The translations under genes were made by a program, and so were the position numbers. Shown here piece by piece: positions 1-11,734 of a DNA stretch of 64,000 nucleotides. Origin of the DNA: Omphalotus guepiniiformis. Taxonomy: Eukaryota; Basidiomycota; Agaricomycetes; Agaricales; Omphalotaceae. How positions within the stretch are numbered: the stretch's first letter is position 1; each line of letters starts with the position of its first letter. Below the pieces are notes generated by a model. It was not told where the DNA came from. It saw nothing but the letters and a program-made list of their open reading frames with translations, and ran no database searches. The stretch lies in NCBI GenBank assembly GCA_028554645.1, contig JAQOOI010000064.1, forward strand, positions 2,294,001 to 2,358,000. Direction: 5' to 3'.

Positions 1-1
1 T

Positions 2-494
2 GAGAGAGCGAAGACGAGGTTTAATGAAGATGCGGACACGCGTGAAGATGAGGATGAGAAGGCAACAAAGAAAGGGAAGGGACTCGTATTTATGGCATGG
101 GGATTACCTGCACAGAAGACTTGTTCGAAGCTTGGGATTGATGAGGTCGGCGTTGCTTTTCCCCTCAGTTTCGAGTAGTCATTGATCATCTCATCGTTGA
201 TTTATAGGAACTAAATCTGGTATTAAAGTATGCACCACGTCTTCATTCTGCCTGTTTACCGCTGAAACTAATCCCTCTTCTTCATTTCATTCATCTTTCG
301 CACCCGCGATCATTTGTTCCGACCTGTGATGCGTTTCGATGTCTAGATCCGCGCATCCCTCACCGCTCTCAGCGTACCGTGGGTTCTTGGGCAACGGTCA
401 CTTCAGGAAAGCAAATGAATGGTTGAAGGAGAGGTATGGAGAGGGGAGTGAGGTGGATTGGGGTGTGATTGGTAGAGCTGGCCCGGAAAGTTGA
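2..494 (+). CDS. UNG1: Uracil-DNA glycosylase, 3' part only (gene runs off the left edge)
   Basis: Base-excision-repair enzyme that removes uracil from DNA. Three terminal exons are visible, 2-145, 208-227 and 347-494, and the reading frame is continuous across both introns. They encode the C-terminal third of a family-1 UDG: the buried strand [10 protein letters not shown], then [17 protein letters not shown], which holds the catalytic histidine and the minor-groove leucine loop of the HPSPLS motif, then [12 protein letters not shown]. An acidic and lysine-rich stretch precedes the strand motif, as in fungal nuclear or mitochondrial UNG. The middle exon is only 20 nt (ELNLVLK). The N-terminus, the water-activating Asp and the start lie outside the window. 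Identification rests on the motif order and is firm; subcellular targeting cannot be judged. Confidence 0.9.
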
Positions 495-1365
495 TGCATG
501 TGAGCGAAATAAAGCACGATGAAGAGGCTGTCTTACGACCGGTGAAATGCCCTGTTTACACGGGTTCTTCTTCGATCTAATCAAAATGTTCCAGGGTAAT
601 ATTATGCGTCGTGGACTGCTACCGTGTACAGGCATCCTTAAGTGTATGCTTTCCCTCTCATATTACATGTGCGTGTCCTGCTTATTTGTAACTTTAGATG
701 TAGATATGCAGATCTGATCTGTTGCCTAATTGGATTCGAAGTTGTACATTGTAACATATGATATCTATGGTGGTCGTGCTGCGTGCATACCAGCCTGAGG
801 TCTACATACCTTGCGAGTCACTCTTCGAGCTCCATTCTATTACGCCGAGACGCTTCTTCATCTTACGATCAAAGGCAGTTTTGTCCTTCCTGGAAGCCGT
901 GAGAGGTAGAACAATGAGATGTGATGTGTGCTTTGAAAGGCCTAGCTCTCGGCCACACAAATAAGTATGTGTGATAACTGGATACATTGCAGCAATCGCG
1001 GACAAATCTAGAATGGTCGTAGGTAGGACGGATTGATATGTTTTGGAAGTACATCATATCTTCTCGTTACCTTCGACAATAAGACGTTGGTAACATTGGT
1101 GAATAGATTTCCTTTCGAGTTAACCGGCTCTGCCGCGACCGGCCGGCCGAATATGGAGAAAATAACAAATGACCAAACAATGCAGACCAAACAAATATCG
1201 CCTCGTTGTACAGCTGCTTGGACCGCCGCGTTTTCTTCGTCGCTTTTTGTTTCCTTTTAACGCTACAACACCAACTCATTTTCTCTCTGCACACTCTGAC
1301 ATTTGCTTTGTCTTCGTACTCGCTTTCAATAAATCTTTCTGCTTTATTAGCAAACGCAAACTTAA
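495..1365. other. Intergenic region, UNG1 3' side to NOT4 5' side
   Basis: About 870 bases with no supported gene. Short ORFs on both strands show no recognisable motif and no matching splice structure. It presumably holds the UNG1 3' UTR and the NOT4 promoter and 5' leader; I see no clear TATA box. Confidence 0.5.
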
Positions 1366-4300
1366 ATGGCTACTACAAGGGTTCATCATGCGTTACCTGC
1401 CCCGGTGGTTCATGCAGGCTTCTCAGTGCCTCAGTCGAAATCGCACGTATTGGCTGGTGTCCAGGACGCGTACTGGAGTGATGATGAGGCGGTAGGTGTT
1501 ATTTATGTGTCTGAGAGGTGCTGTTATCGATGAACCTCCCTTCGTCTTCCTTTTCTTTTGCAGGAAGATGCGGATTGCCCTTTATGTTTGGAAGAGATGG
1601 ATATTTCAGACTTGAACTTTAAGCCTTGTGTCTGTGGTTACCGGGTAAATTCTTTATTAATTATGCGACACTCTGCGGTAACTGAAGGGATGTGTTGGTA
1701 GATCTGTCGTTTCTGCTGGCATCATATCAAAGAGAATCTTAATAAGCGCTGCCCCGCTTGCAGGAGGGTGTATACCGACGAGACGGTCGAATTCAAGCCT
1801 ATTGCTGCGCAGGAGTGCGTTCATTTTGATTTGCTTCTGGACAACACGTAACTGAGATTCGACCTCGTTCTTAGTCATAAGCGTCTTACACAGCAGAAGA
1901 AACGGCGGGACCGCGAGCGTAAAGAACTCGATGTGCTCGGTCGACGACATCTTGCCAACGTACGTGTTGTTCAGCGTAATGTCGTCTACGTTGTAGGCAT
2001 CGGACCAAGGTTTGCCAAGGAGGAAGTGCGTCACATCATCATTCGTTACCAGAACAACCATTGAGAATTTCTTTCCCTTCCTTTAGCTCATTCCGACGTT
2101 GAGGTCAGGAGAGTACTTTGGGCAATATGGCAAAATTAACAAGATATTACTCGTTAAGAGAAGCTCATCGGGCGGTGGTGCTCCTGTCGTCGGTGTTTAT
2201 ATCACATATCACCGACGTGAGGATGCTGCACGTGCTATTACTGCTGTTGATGGGAGTCCCTCACCTGGTGGTGGTCGAGAGGTCATGAGGGCTAGTTATG
2301 GTACCACGAAATACTGCATGGCTTTCTTGCGCGGGGCTACTTGCACCGATCACAGCTGTATGAATTTGCACGAGTGGGGAGATGAGAAGGATTGTTTCAC
2401 GAAGGAGGATTTGACTACGTTGTATGTTTCTCTACTTGAACTCACTTCCTTATTTGTTGATTCATGTATTGGTGAACAGGAAACATACGATGAAGGCTAC
2501 GGAGACGAGAACTAGGAATGTGGTTGCAAGTAAGAGAGGGGATGAAGCTGAAGGTGCATATCTTTTAGAGCTGCTATATCCCGATGCTGATAGTCGCAAC
2601 TTCTTAGGTCTTCCTCGATCAGCTGCTTGGGGTGCAAGAGGATCGAGTTCTTCTCAGGTTCTGACCGTCTTGGGCTCCACATCACAACGGAGGCGTGGTG
2701 GTGGTAGTGGTGGAGGTACCGGCACAACTCGACAATCTCGCAACACAGTCTCTGGTGATCGGCAAGCAAATGCACGCGGTCAAGATCGAAAGACTGCTCC
2801 TAAAGCATCATCGCAGGCATCTTCGTCTCGTCCTACCACTCCTGCACCACTTCCCCCTGCTCATCCCTCTCTTCCTCCCAGACCTGCTTCTCCATCTGTG
2901 GTCCCGGCTAAATTGGAGAGTGCGCCGCCAAAGCAAGAGGTACTTACTCCCTCGGAGTCCCCTGCTCCTTCTGCCGCAGTCGTTACAGATCATGGATCAC
3001 AGGAGGTACAGCCCGTGTCTCCAGAAGCGCGTCCTCGATCGGCGGATTCTGTGCAATCGTCAATACCCTCCGTTCCGTCTGTTCCATCTGTGCCTCCTGG
3101 TCTACCTGCTGTTCCCCCAGGTTTGACGGCGCCTCCAGGCTTACCTGGTCCCAGACCTCCACGTGTGTCCACTGCTTCGCCGCAGACACCCCTCTTGGCA
3201 CATCAGACAACCTATCAAATGTCTAACGCTGCCCGAGCGTTGCTCGATGATGTCAGGGCCAGAAGAGAGTCTTTTGTACCATCTACCACTACCCAGAGTC
3301 CGTTCCCAGACTTCGACCGCACGTTGCAGAACCTCAGTCAAGGTGATAATAGTTTCGGTGGTTTCTCGTTCAATTTGGATCCCAGGCTCGCCGCAGACGA
3401 GGCAGTAAATGAAGAGCCATTGCCCGACTTCGAAGCTGAGGCTGGTGTTCCGTTCACTGGTACCTTCCTGGATGCTTTTCCTGCACTTCGTACACCTGGA
3501 TCCGCCTCCCCTGCGTTCATGACACCCCCAGGCCTCGCATATTCACATAATGCGAGCCAATCCATCTATGACCCTCTTGCCATCCGCTCCTCGCCCATTA
3601 CGCCCATGGAGAGACAGTCGTCTGGCGGTTCCAACTATGTCGGTTCGTTCAATCCTTTCGCTGATCCGGCCGATGAAGCCTCTTCTACTTCTGCTGCTAC
3701 AAAGTCCCACTCTCTTGATGATGATTCCACTCGGAAAGTATCCCGCTTTGGTTTTGCTCGTAATGGACCTCAGAGGTCAAATGGCGCGGCAGCCTCTCCG
3801 TTACAGATATCGTCCACTCCCAGCAGTTCCAGCAACGAAATGAGCCACTCATTCTTTAGTCAGGCGGAGGTTCTACATTCACCGGCTCACTCACAATGGT
3901 CGTTGCAAGGTCGTCAAGATTTCGCGTACGCCCAACCGAATTCGGCTATGGCGTCTCCTCTGATGCAGCAAGCTCAAGCTCAGACAATGTATGCAGTTCC
4001 GGCGCAGACTCGGTTCCAACCTTTTGAGAACAACTCTCTCAGTGAAGCTCAGCTGCGGGATTTCATCCAGTCAGCAAGCCGGGATCGAGGCAACACTCCA
4101 GGAAATATTCGCAGTGGCAGTGCTGGTATGAGGCTTCTTTATGTGTAACTCGATGTAACGCAGCATTGACGGTTTCATCTTCTGTTTGTTTGATTTAATT
4201 GTGTGGTCGTTTCTGTGTATTCTATACCTCTGTTCTACTGCATTTTCGGTGTTGCTTGTTGTTGTGCTGAGCCTCAAGGTCTTTACAAAATGGCATCTAG

Positions 4301-6357
4301 TCAACCGCCATTCTCAGACCCTGCAATCATGTCTGCTGGGAGATTCCCTGGGGGCCCAGAACCGGGCTATCTACCTGTCAATCAGACTTACGGACCTCCA
4401 CCTGGATTGGCCTTTCCTCCCAGCCTTCCAAACTCCAACGTGTCAGCTGCGCATATAGGTGTCAATGACGGAAATGGGAATGCTCATGGTGAGTCACGTT
4501 CTTCTCTTTCCAAGGGGAGGGTTGTCAGTGTACCAAGTTGCCGTGCTTTCAGTGCGGAAGATATTTTATCGACATTAAAAAAGATGCATTCATCGTCCTC
4601 CTTTTTGCTGTATCCGCTCTATTCTATGCATGGACTCATATCTCGCCCTTGGCTCCCCAAAGTATATCTATATGGTCGAACATAATGCCCGCACTGAAAC
4701 AGTCGAGTCCCCCTTACTCCTCCTCCTTTTCCCTCTTCTCGAGTCATAACGTTCACGTCTTTTCGGACGCTGATAATTATTCTTCCTTTCTATCATCCGT
4801 CCTTTCACCTTGTTATCTGTAGACACCCGGACTGAGCCGGAAACAGACATTCCTATCCTTTCTTCATCCGATTTCCCCGCTCTGTCCTCAACGATCGCTT
4901 CTGAAACGGCTTCCACTCTGGACGAGCCCCCTTCCGCTTTGGACACGTATACTACCGAGCAAGATGCCAAAGCTCGGGAAAAGGCAGAGCGTAAAGCCGC
5001 AAAGAAGGCTGCCGCTGCTGAGAAAGCTGCTGAGCGTCAAAGGGTTGCGCAAGAGAAGGCTGCCGCCAAAGCCGCAGAGAAGGCTAAGATTGCTCAGGAG
5101 AAAGCTGCGGAGAAGGAAAAGGCGGCAGTACTCAAGGCTCAGCAGGAGAAGGACAAGGCTGAGAAAGAAAAGGCTGAGAAGGAAAGGGCAAAGGCTGAGC
5201 GGGAAAAGGAACGTTTGGCGAAGGCTGAGCGAGAGCGGGTTGCTCAGGCAGAACGAGAGAAAGTTGCGCAGGCAGAGAAGGAGAAAGCGGCCAAGAAAGG
5301 TGCTGGGAGTGTTGTGAAGACAGCTGAAGCTCAGAAGGCGTCAAATAAGCGTACTGACTCGGGGCAAAAGTCTACTACCAAGTCTGCGACCCCTCCAGAG
5401 CCTGTTATGCAACTACCGCTCCTTTCCAAGAAGCCCAAAAAGAACAAGCCTGTAGCTAAAAATATTCGCGTCCCCAAGGAGGAAGAGCATGTCACGGACG
5501 AGAACTCAACTGTCCCATCCGCTACTACCTCCGAAGCTCCTCAACTGCCTGCGATTAAAGGTAGCCGCACCAATAGCTCCAATAATTCTCGCTCGCAGTC
5601 GGCGGAACGCCACATTCCAACATCACTGGAGGAGCTCTTTGAAGAGATCCACGTCATGAATCCTGGTATGGATGTCCCCAACCACCCTTTCTTTGACCTT
5701 CACAAAATCAACCCTGCTGCCAAGATGCCGCTAGAGTACGGCCCTCTTGTACACGCCTTGTCTGCTCTCTCTGTTGGAGGCGGATCTTTTGCCAATAATG
5801 TACCTTCCGGGTCCATTGATAACGCCGTTTCCTCGTTCCAGCAGCTTCTTGAGACGCTTACGCAAACCATCTCAGACCTACTGCGACTCCTTCCTCGAAC
5901 CACCTGGGACGACAGCTCCTCGTTTGATGGTGTTCTCCGCGACATGCTGAAAGGTGATGATTTTCTGGATGAGGGTGGAGAAGATGGCCAAGGCCGGGAA
6001 GATGAAGTTGCTGCATTGACCTTGGCACTTGAGCGTCGTGCACGTTGGATGGAGGTTCAGTTGTCGAAACTTGAGGAGCTCCACCGGGATATCAACACGG
6101 CCGCTGTGCGTGCTGTCCTTGCTTTCAATGACAGTGGCTGGGATCGCCATGGCTTCTTGCCTCGTATTGGCAACACCGTCCGACGCTTCGACAGCCTGGG
6201 GATTGTCGAAGAGAATGGCACTCACCGGTTATTAACGGCAGACGAATTGGAAAAGAAGCTGGAAGTTGCGAAAGAAGTAGCTGTGTTTGTTGAGACGGAA
6301 CTTTGGGAAATGATGGAAAAAATGCAGACAGTGAAACCATTTGAAGACGAACTGTAG
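1366..6357 (+). CDS. NOT4: CCR4-NOT complex E3 ubiquitin ligase NOT4
   Basis: Ubiquitin ligase subunit of the CCR4-NOT complex, acting in mRNA turnover and co-translational quality control. Eight exons: 1366-1491, 1564-1644, 1702-1814, 1875-2025, 2087-2421, 2480-4125, 4279-4488, 4823-6357, giving 1398 residues. A C4C4 RING starts at residue 47 with CPLCLEEMD and continues through PCVCGYRICRFCWHHI and RCPACRR. An RRM follows (about 135-215, EYFGQYGKINKILLV), then a CCCH finger of the form C-x8-C-x4-C-x3-H within CMAFLRGATC. The middle is a long Pro/Ser-rich low-complexity region. The last exon begins with a Lys/Ala/Glu-rich coiled coil of about 130 residues and ends in a globular-looking domain. 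The protein is much longer than yeast Not4 because of these C-terminal parts. The start ATG directly precedes the first exon that continues in frame to the RING. The intron at 4489-4822 (334 nt) is unusually long. Confidence 0.93.
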
Positions 6358-6575
6358 TCTGGGCTATCATGATTCCTTTAACCTTTACCCTTCCTTGAAT
6401 TTTGAAGTAATTGCTATCATACGAGGTAATCTCTTGACGAGATTGCATATTTTAGTATGCTATATCAAATACTATGTTTATATACAGCGTATATGATCCT
6501 TCTACGGCTCTGTGCGCTCTCTATTGCGACTTTTTATCGTCAGGATACAGCTTGTGCAAAGTGACATATGAGTTA

Positions 6576-9056
6576 CTATAGACGAGAATCAGAAAGAATT
6601 CCGCTGACCTTATCCGGATTCAGCAAATTCAAAGGATCCACTGTTTTCTTGATCGACTTCATCAGGTCGACTGTACCTTGTCCGAGCTCATCGGTCAGAT
6701 ATTCCTTCTTTCCGACACCAACACCATGCTCTCCCGTGCATGTGACCCTGCCTGCTCAGACTAGAACTACATGGCAAAGAATATAGGGGCTTACATGTAC
6801 CATCGAGGGCAATGGCTCGATGCACCAGTCGGTGCACGGCATCTGTGACAGGACCGAGTTCTTTATCATCCTTGAACAAAATCAGAGCGTGGAAATTGCC
6901 ATCTCCAACATGGCCGACGATGGTACTCCGCAGTCCAGATTCAGCAAGATCTTTCTTGGTCTCATACACCAGTTCAGGCAGTCGAGAAACAGGGACACTT
7001 AAATCGGGAACAAGAAAAAGCGAATCAAATCAGCTATGTAACTTTTGAGCACGGTATAGGTTCTTTACCATACATCCGTCGTCCAACACCGCGAGTCGGG
7101 ATTAGCAGCCAAAGTTGACATCAAGGCGTACTTGCGGTTTTGCCATAAATCCTCGGCTTCTTGGTCTGACGCAGCGAATTGGAATTGCTCGCTGCCATGT
7201 TTCTTCACGATAGTTTGAACAGTTTTAGAGGCGAGTTTGATCGCAGCATCGTCGCCTTGGATTTTGAAGAAAAGGGTGTCGCGGACGGGATAGGGTTTTT
7301 CTACGATGCCAGCTTTATTGATAGCGTCCATCACTTGTGAATCGAATGAAGAGTGCAATCAGTGTAGATCTCAGTATAACGAGCGGAGATGCAATTACTG
7401 TGATCGTCGAGCAACTCGACGCATTCTTTTGACGATGTTAGTGGGGATTAAGGACACCAGAACGAATACCTTGAGACTAACGGAAGTGTGCGCCATAAGG
7501 ACTATTGAGTACTTCCTGAACTGCGCTAACGGCTTTCTCAACGTTCGGGAACTGGGCCATGGCGACTTTCGTCGGTAGTAAGGGAGCCAGACGGAGAGTC
7601 GCTGTTGATCTTAGGTGTCATTATTGGGTTAAAATGAGAGTTATCATGGTCGTTCACCTTCTGTGACAATCCCTAGCGTACCCTCAGCCCCGATAAACAG
7701 TTTTGTCGTATCGAATCCAGCCGCAGATTTTCTTGCTCTGCTGCGGGTCTTGATGACTTCTCCATTCGGTAGAACCACTGTCTGTAACCAACAAGAAGGA
7801 CGATGCTGGAACAAAATCCTACTCAAACAGGATAATGAAAGAACTTACCAAGTTCAGGAACCACTCAGCTTTCGCAGTACCGTATCTCACGGCGTTCGCT
7901 GTAAATATGGCTCAGCTACACGCATACAAAAGACAGAAGATGCGAGAAAGAGCGTACTTCCGCTGCAGCCAGTCCCAACCATACCACCAATTGTCTAATT
8001 CCACATTCGTCAGACGTAAGAGAAAAGAGCAGGTGCTCGCAAAAACCTCACAGCTCCAGGACCTGGATCTAGCTGCAGACACGGTAAGATTAACGAGAAC
8101 ATGCTGAAATGAATGCGCTGCCTTACGGGAAAGAATAGTGGAATTCCTTTGGTTTTGAGCGTCTGGTTGATATCTTCCCATCGTGCGCCAGATTGACAGA
8201 TGAGGTCCGAGTCAGCTTCTACGGCTCAGGGTAAGAAAGCGGAAGATAGTGTTTCCAGAACTCGCACGCGCCATTTATCTGCAATATCTTGTCCATGCCT
8301 GACATGTCGATGCAGATACTTCCCGAAGACGTCTAGGGAGTGTACACTTGTATCAGGAACCTGAACAGCGATTAATACAATGTACCTACTCCAGAGAAAT
8401 GGCCCTCGAGACTTGTTGCTCCAGAGTATACGACCATAGGCATCCGAAATTCTGTGGCAATTTTGACAATTTTAACTACATCCTCAGTGCTTGTTGGTCG
8501 AACCTGTTAACCTATCAGGTCACATCCATATGCTCAGAGTATGGGGTGTAATGTACGAACGATGACGGCATGGGGTGAAGCAGGATGATACGAGTTTTCC
8601 GACGAGCCATGAATTTTCAAATCTTCAGGCTTGGTCGAGACACGATTTTCTTCCGGGAAAGCAACCTTCAACTTTTCGATAGCGACCTTGATTTCTCTTG
8701 GGGAAGCATACCCTAGCTTGTCAGGCTAAATGGCAAAAAAGTACCAACGCAATTCAGGCTACGTTACGTCCTGTAGATAATACACAACGCACGAAAAACA
8801 CAGAATCCACATAGTTAGTCGCTACTACGATCCCGACTGCGTAGATTGCCGACTGCAAAAGAGCTCTTGTCTTCCAAGTACCCGGGAATCGACTTGACCA
8901 AGGCGAGTAGCGCAAGTACGCGATAAAGTTGGAGCCTGAAGGATTGACATTGGCGGGTTTTGGAGAAGGAGGAGGAGGAAGAGGTCTTTTGGTAGCAAAA
9001 TGCCTGGAATATTGTATGCATCGAGCCCCGCGTTGTAGTTGTCCTAACCGGTTCAT
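6576..9056 (-). CDS. DLD1: D-lactate dehydrogenase (cytochrome), mitochondrial, FAD-linked
   Basis: Oxidises D-lactate to pyruvate and passes electrons to cytochrome c in mitochondria. Fourteen exons of 21-265 nt sum to 1719 nt (572 residues): 6576-6751, 6795-6997, 7069-7333, 7399-7425, 7482-7601, 7658-7781, 7849-7898, 7958-7994, 8052-8072, 8127-8218, 8272-8332, 8390-8503, 8561-8725, 8793-9056. An Arg-rich presequence-like N-terminus and a membrane stretch ([15 protein letters not shown]) come first. The FAD-binding PCMH domain follows: [48 protein letters not shown]. The C-terminal cap has [10 protein letters not shown] and [15 protein letters not shown]. The junction at 8219-8271 only works as a GC-AG intron. 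The junction at 6752-6794 adds a few residues (RVTC) ahead of TGEHG compared with the family pattern, so that splice choice is less certain. Confidence 0.9.
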
Positions 9057-9155
9057 GGTGGTACCGGTGAGGAATATCCCGACTGCTTATTTTGTAAATT
9101 CTCATATGTCACAAATGATACGGAATGTTGTAGAATATCTGGAAAATGATATGAT

Positions 9156-9752
9156 ATGGCGGAATTCTGGGACGCGGCGTACGTCTTGCCCAGCAGCTCT
9201 CAACATCATACCACCAAGTCACGGCTACAAATGTCCAACCACAGGCGCTTTTCTCGCAGACTGGTTATAGTCCCAAGTCTATTTCTCATCATTCTGCTCA
9301 TACAACACGTCTTCAAGCGCAGTAATGATCAAGTCGTGCGCATTGAAGGACAGTGGAAGGATATTCGACAAACACTGGGTCTGCCAGCACTCTCCGATAC
9401 GATCCACTTCCAAAAGCACGATCCAACGAATTCCTCTGAGCGCCTTCCGCGTCCGCGATCTTTTTCCTCGCGTTTCTTCAAACGTACCATTCACTTCAAC
9501 CGCGATACGCCACAGTTGTATTTCTCCCCTGACGCGTTAGAAGAACCCAAACTGTCTTATGAGGAACTTCTGGAATCATTTCGCTCTACTGCACTGCGTG
9601 AAGAATTACTACAAGAGGAGAAACGTGCACAGCAGCTTCAAAAGCAGGTGCAAGGCCAGGGTCGGAAAGGAAAAGAGCGGAAAAAAGAAGCAGCCAAGAA
9701 GGAACGAACAGAATTCACTGCGACGGAAAACATCAACTACGACGCAGTCTAA
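9156..9752 (+). CDS. Hypothetical single-pass membrane protein
   Basis: A single-exon frame of 198 residues that I do not recognise. One hydrophobic segment near residues 36-52 (LVIVPSLFLIILLIQHV) follows a short Arg-rich stretch, which suggests a type II or signal-anchored protein. The remainder is charged, with a predicted coiled coil at about 145-185 (REELLQEEKRAQQLQKQVQ) and a Lys-rich tail. A later in-frame Met (MSNHRRF, at 9231) just before the basic stretch could be the true start. It is divergent from DLD1, with only about 100 bases between the two starts, so a shared promoter is likely. The membrane segment, coiled coil and codon pattern support a real gene; function is unknown. Confidence 0.6.
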   Translation: MAEFWDAAYVLPSSSQHHTTKSRLQMSNHRRFSRRLVIVPSLFLIILLIQHVFKRSNDQVVRIEGQWKDIRQTLGLPALSDTIHFQKHDPTNSSERLPRPRSFSSRFFKRTIHFNRDTPQLYFSPDALEEPKLSYEELLESFRSTALREELLQEEKRAQQLQKQVQGQGRKGKERKKEAAKKERTEFTATENINYDAV

Positions 9753-10796
9753 TGCAAGCACTCGACTCTCTCGCACACATAAATGATATACGACGCACAT
9801 CCATTTTTACTATTTTACTACAACACGTACATAATTTCGAATATTTACAAGCTACCAGCATCACCTGTTATGATAGAATGTAATTAGCAATCGTCGAAAA
9901 AAAAAAAGCAAAAACATAAAGAAAAGAAAAGATCAGACATCCAAAGGAAGGACATTGCGACCCTCATGGTGCCGACCCCCGCTTCCCGCCAGCGCAACCT
10001 CCAAAGGAGGCGGCCCACACTCGACGCATGTCTTTTGGGTTCAACATGGTATGGAGGGGGAATATAAACGTTCCGCATTGGGGGAGTACTAAATGGACAC
10101 TCGAGTGGAAACTGCGAATGTACGGAAAATTTCATCTTGCAAGGAGAGATGGAGAATTGGATTGAATGGAACGAGATGAAAACTCACATCACATCACAAT
10201 ACATTTGACGAAATATAATGTAGCCTATGAAAGTTGTTAGCTTTGATTCTTTTCAATAAAGAGTAGTTGAAGGGAGAAAAGAGAATCAGACTAAATGGCA
10301 CTGGCAAGTACACTTGCGCCCCGTAAGGCGCGTATCTGTTGCGAACAGATAAGCTCTATTCCTCGGCATGGTCGTATAGGACGGGGAAGAGAATAAAGTC
10401 ATCATGGAAAGAGAAAGAAATAAAAATGTAACAGATAGGCACTCACGTAGCAAAGACAGTGGGACGCAACGAAGAAGACGAGAGAAAAAGCTCTGCTCAC
10501 TGAAAATTTTATATGCGGTCCAAAGTGTTTGTCATTATTTACACAATTATTTTCATAGTCACGTGAAACTGTCGCGATCCACTTACTGCACAGTACATGC
10601 GATGTAAGTGTTACATATCTCCTCTCTGATGTATTCGAGTGAACATAGTGCCATGCTATATCTGATCTGTAGCTCTCATCGGTACGCACAAGGGGATGAT
10701 TGGCATCGAGATCGTTTATATGAGGATACATACTTAATGGAACTAGAGATACAGTAGTGACATTTCACAACAAAAGAGTACGTAGAGAATGAACAA
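9753..10796. other. Intergenic region between convergent genes
   Basis: About 1 kb between the 3' ends of the 9156 gene and CIA2. No gene is supported. It contains an A-rich run near 9897-9935 and a potential structured element at 10319-10386, described separately. Confidence 0.5.
10319..10386. other. Inverted-repeat element, possible structured RNA
   Basis: The segment opens with CCCCGT (10319-10324) and closes with ACGGGG (10381-10386), a perfect 6-bp outer stem. Inside lies TATCTGTT-GCG-AACAGATA (about 10333-10351), an 8-bp perfect hairpin. The layout is reminiscent of a tRNA but lacks recognisable D and T arms. It may be a small RNA, a 3'-processing hairpin or chance. Confidence 0.25.
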
Positions 10797-11492
10797 CTAT
10801 TCCAAACGTCCCCGAAGACCAGCTGGTTCCAGACATGTTTCCAATGTCTTGACGAGCGCTGGGTTTTCCAGTGCAGCGGCGACACGCTCCTTATCATTGA
10901 GCTGCTTATTCACTAATCATCACCACTGTCAACTCGAACAGCTTGAGAGACTATATTGTCACTCACCTGCAAGTTCACTTTGATGTGAACCAGGCTTGAC
11001 ACATATGTCTACCTTGAAACGATTTGGCAAGCTTCTGAGAAGTCGGACACGGATGCATAAGCCTGTAAGATGGTATAAGTGAAGGTGCAACGTCCAGAGA
11101 GTGAACGACATAAGCCAATCAAGGTGGACATTCCACAATGAGGGACAGTCGGGGTAAACTCTACTTTGACTCGGTTTTGGGCAATATCTATTTGAGGAGC
11201 TGATACGACATGCAATTCTTCCAACGTGTTCGGATGTTCGGGATCATAAATGTATCGAATCAGATCTGAGAACGATAGCTCAGTGTATGATATCGTGTTG
11301 AAAGCCGCTGAATTTCCACACACCGAATATTTCATCCTGCTCAATAAGCTCCGTATCATTACTTTCATCCTCTTCTTTCGGATCTTCCGGTTCATCCATC
11401 CATAGAGATTTCTTTGACTCCAAAAGCTTTCGCGATGATGGTTTGGCAGATCGGAACACTGTTGGATTAGGATTGAATATTTCGCCTGGCAT
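10797..11492 (-). CDS. CIA2: MIP18 family cytosolic Fe-S assembly factor (CIA2/FAM96/AE7)
   Basis: Targeting subunit of the cytosolic iron-sulfur assembly complex, which delivers Fe-S clusters to nuclear and cytosolic apoproteins. Four exons, 10797-10912, 10967-11062, 11110-11265 and 11324-11492, give 178 residues. The N-terminal 50 residues are charged and disordered. The MIP18 core then reads [46 protein letters not shown], with the conserved reactive cysteine of the VPHC motif. It continues with [25 protein letters not shown] and the C-terminal helix [16 protein letters not shown]. The junction into exon 3 yields GLCLCIRV, two residues more than the usual spacing, so that acceptor may be slightly misplaced. 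Length fits the family (about 160-230). Confidence 0.92.
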
Positions 11493-11734
11493 TTTGTGAT
11501 GACGGTCAAGAGGAGAGAATAGTCGGTGTTCGGTAATGTGTCGGCCGACGGGACATGTTACAGTCACAGATCACGCCGCCGAACAATGCGCGCTTAAGTC
11601 ACGCGTGCTTGCTAGTGGCTCTGCGAACCTAAGCAACACTAAAAGTAACGCCTCCGAGCCTCCCGGGACTCCGAGAGCACACTCCTTTTCATTTCTATCC
11701 TCATCTGTGACTCAGTACAACGTTCAAACTCAAA

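Noticed and set aside
4964..5344. Arg-rich and Pro/Gln-rich ORFs inside NOT4
   Set aside because: They are shadows of the NOT4 coiled-coil repeat in other frames.
10319..10386. tRNA gene with GCG anticodon
   Set aside because: The hairpin mimics an anticodon arm with a TTGCGAA loop, but there is no D arm, no T-arm box and spacing to the outer stem is wrong.
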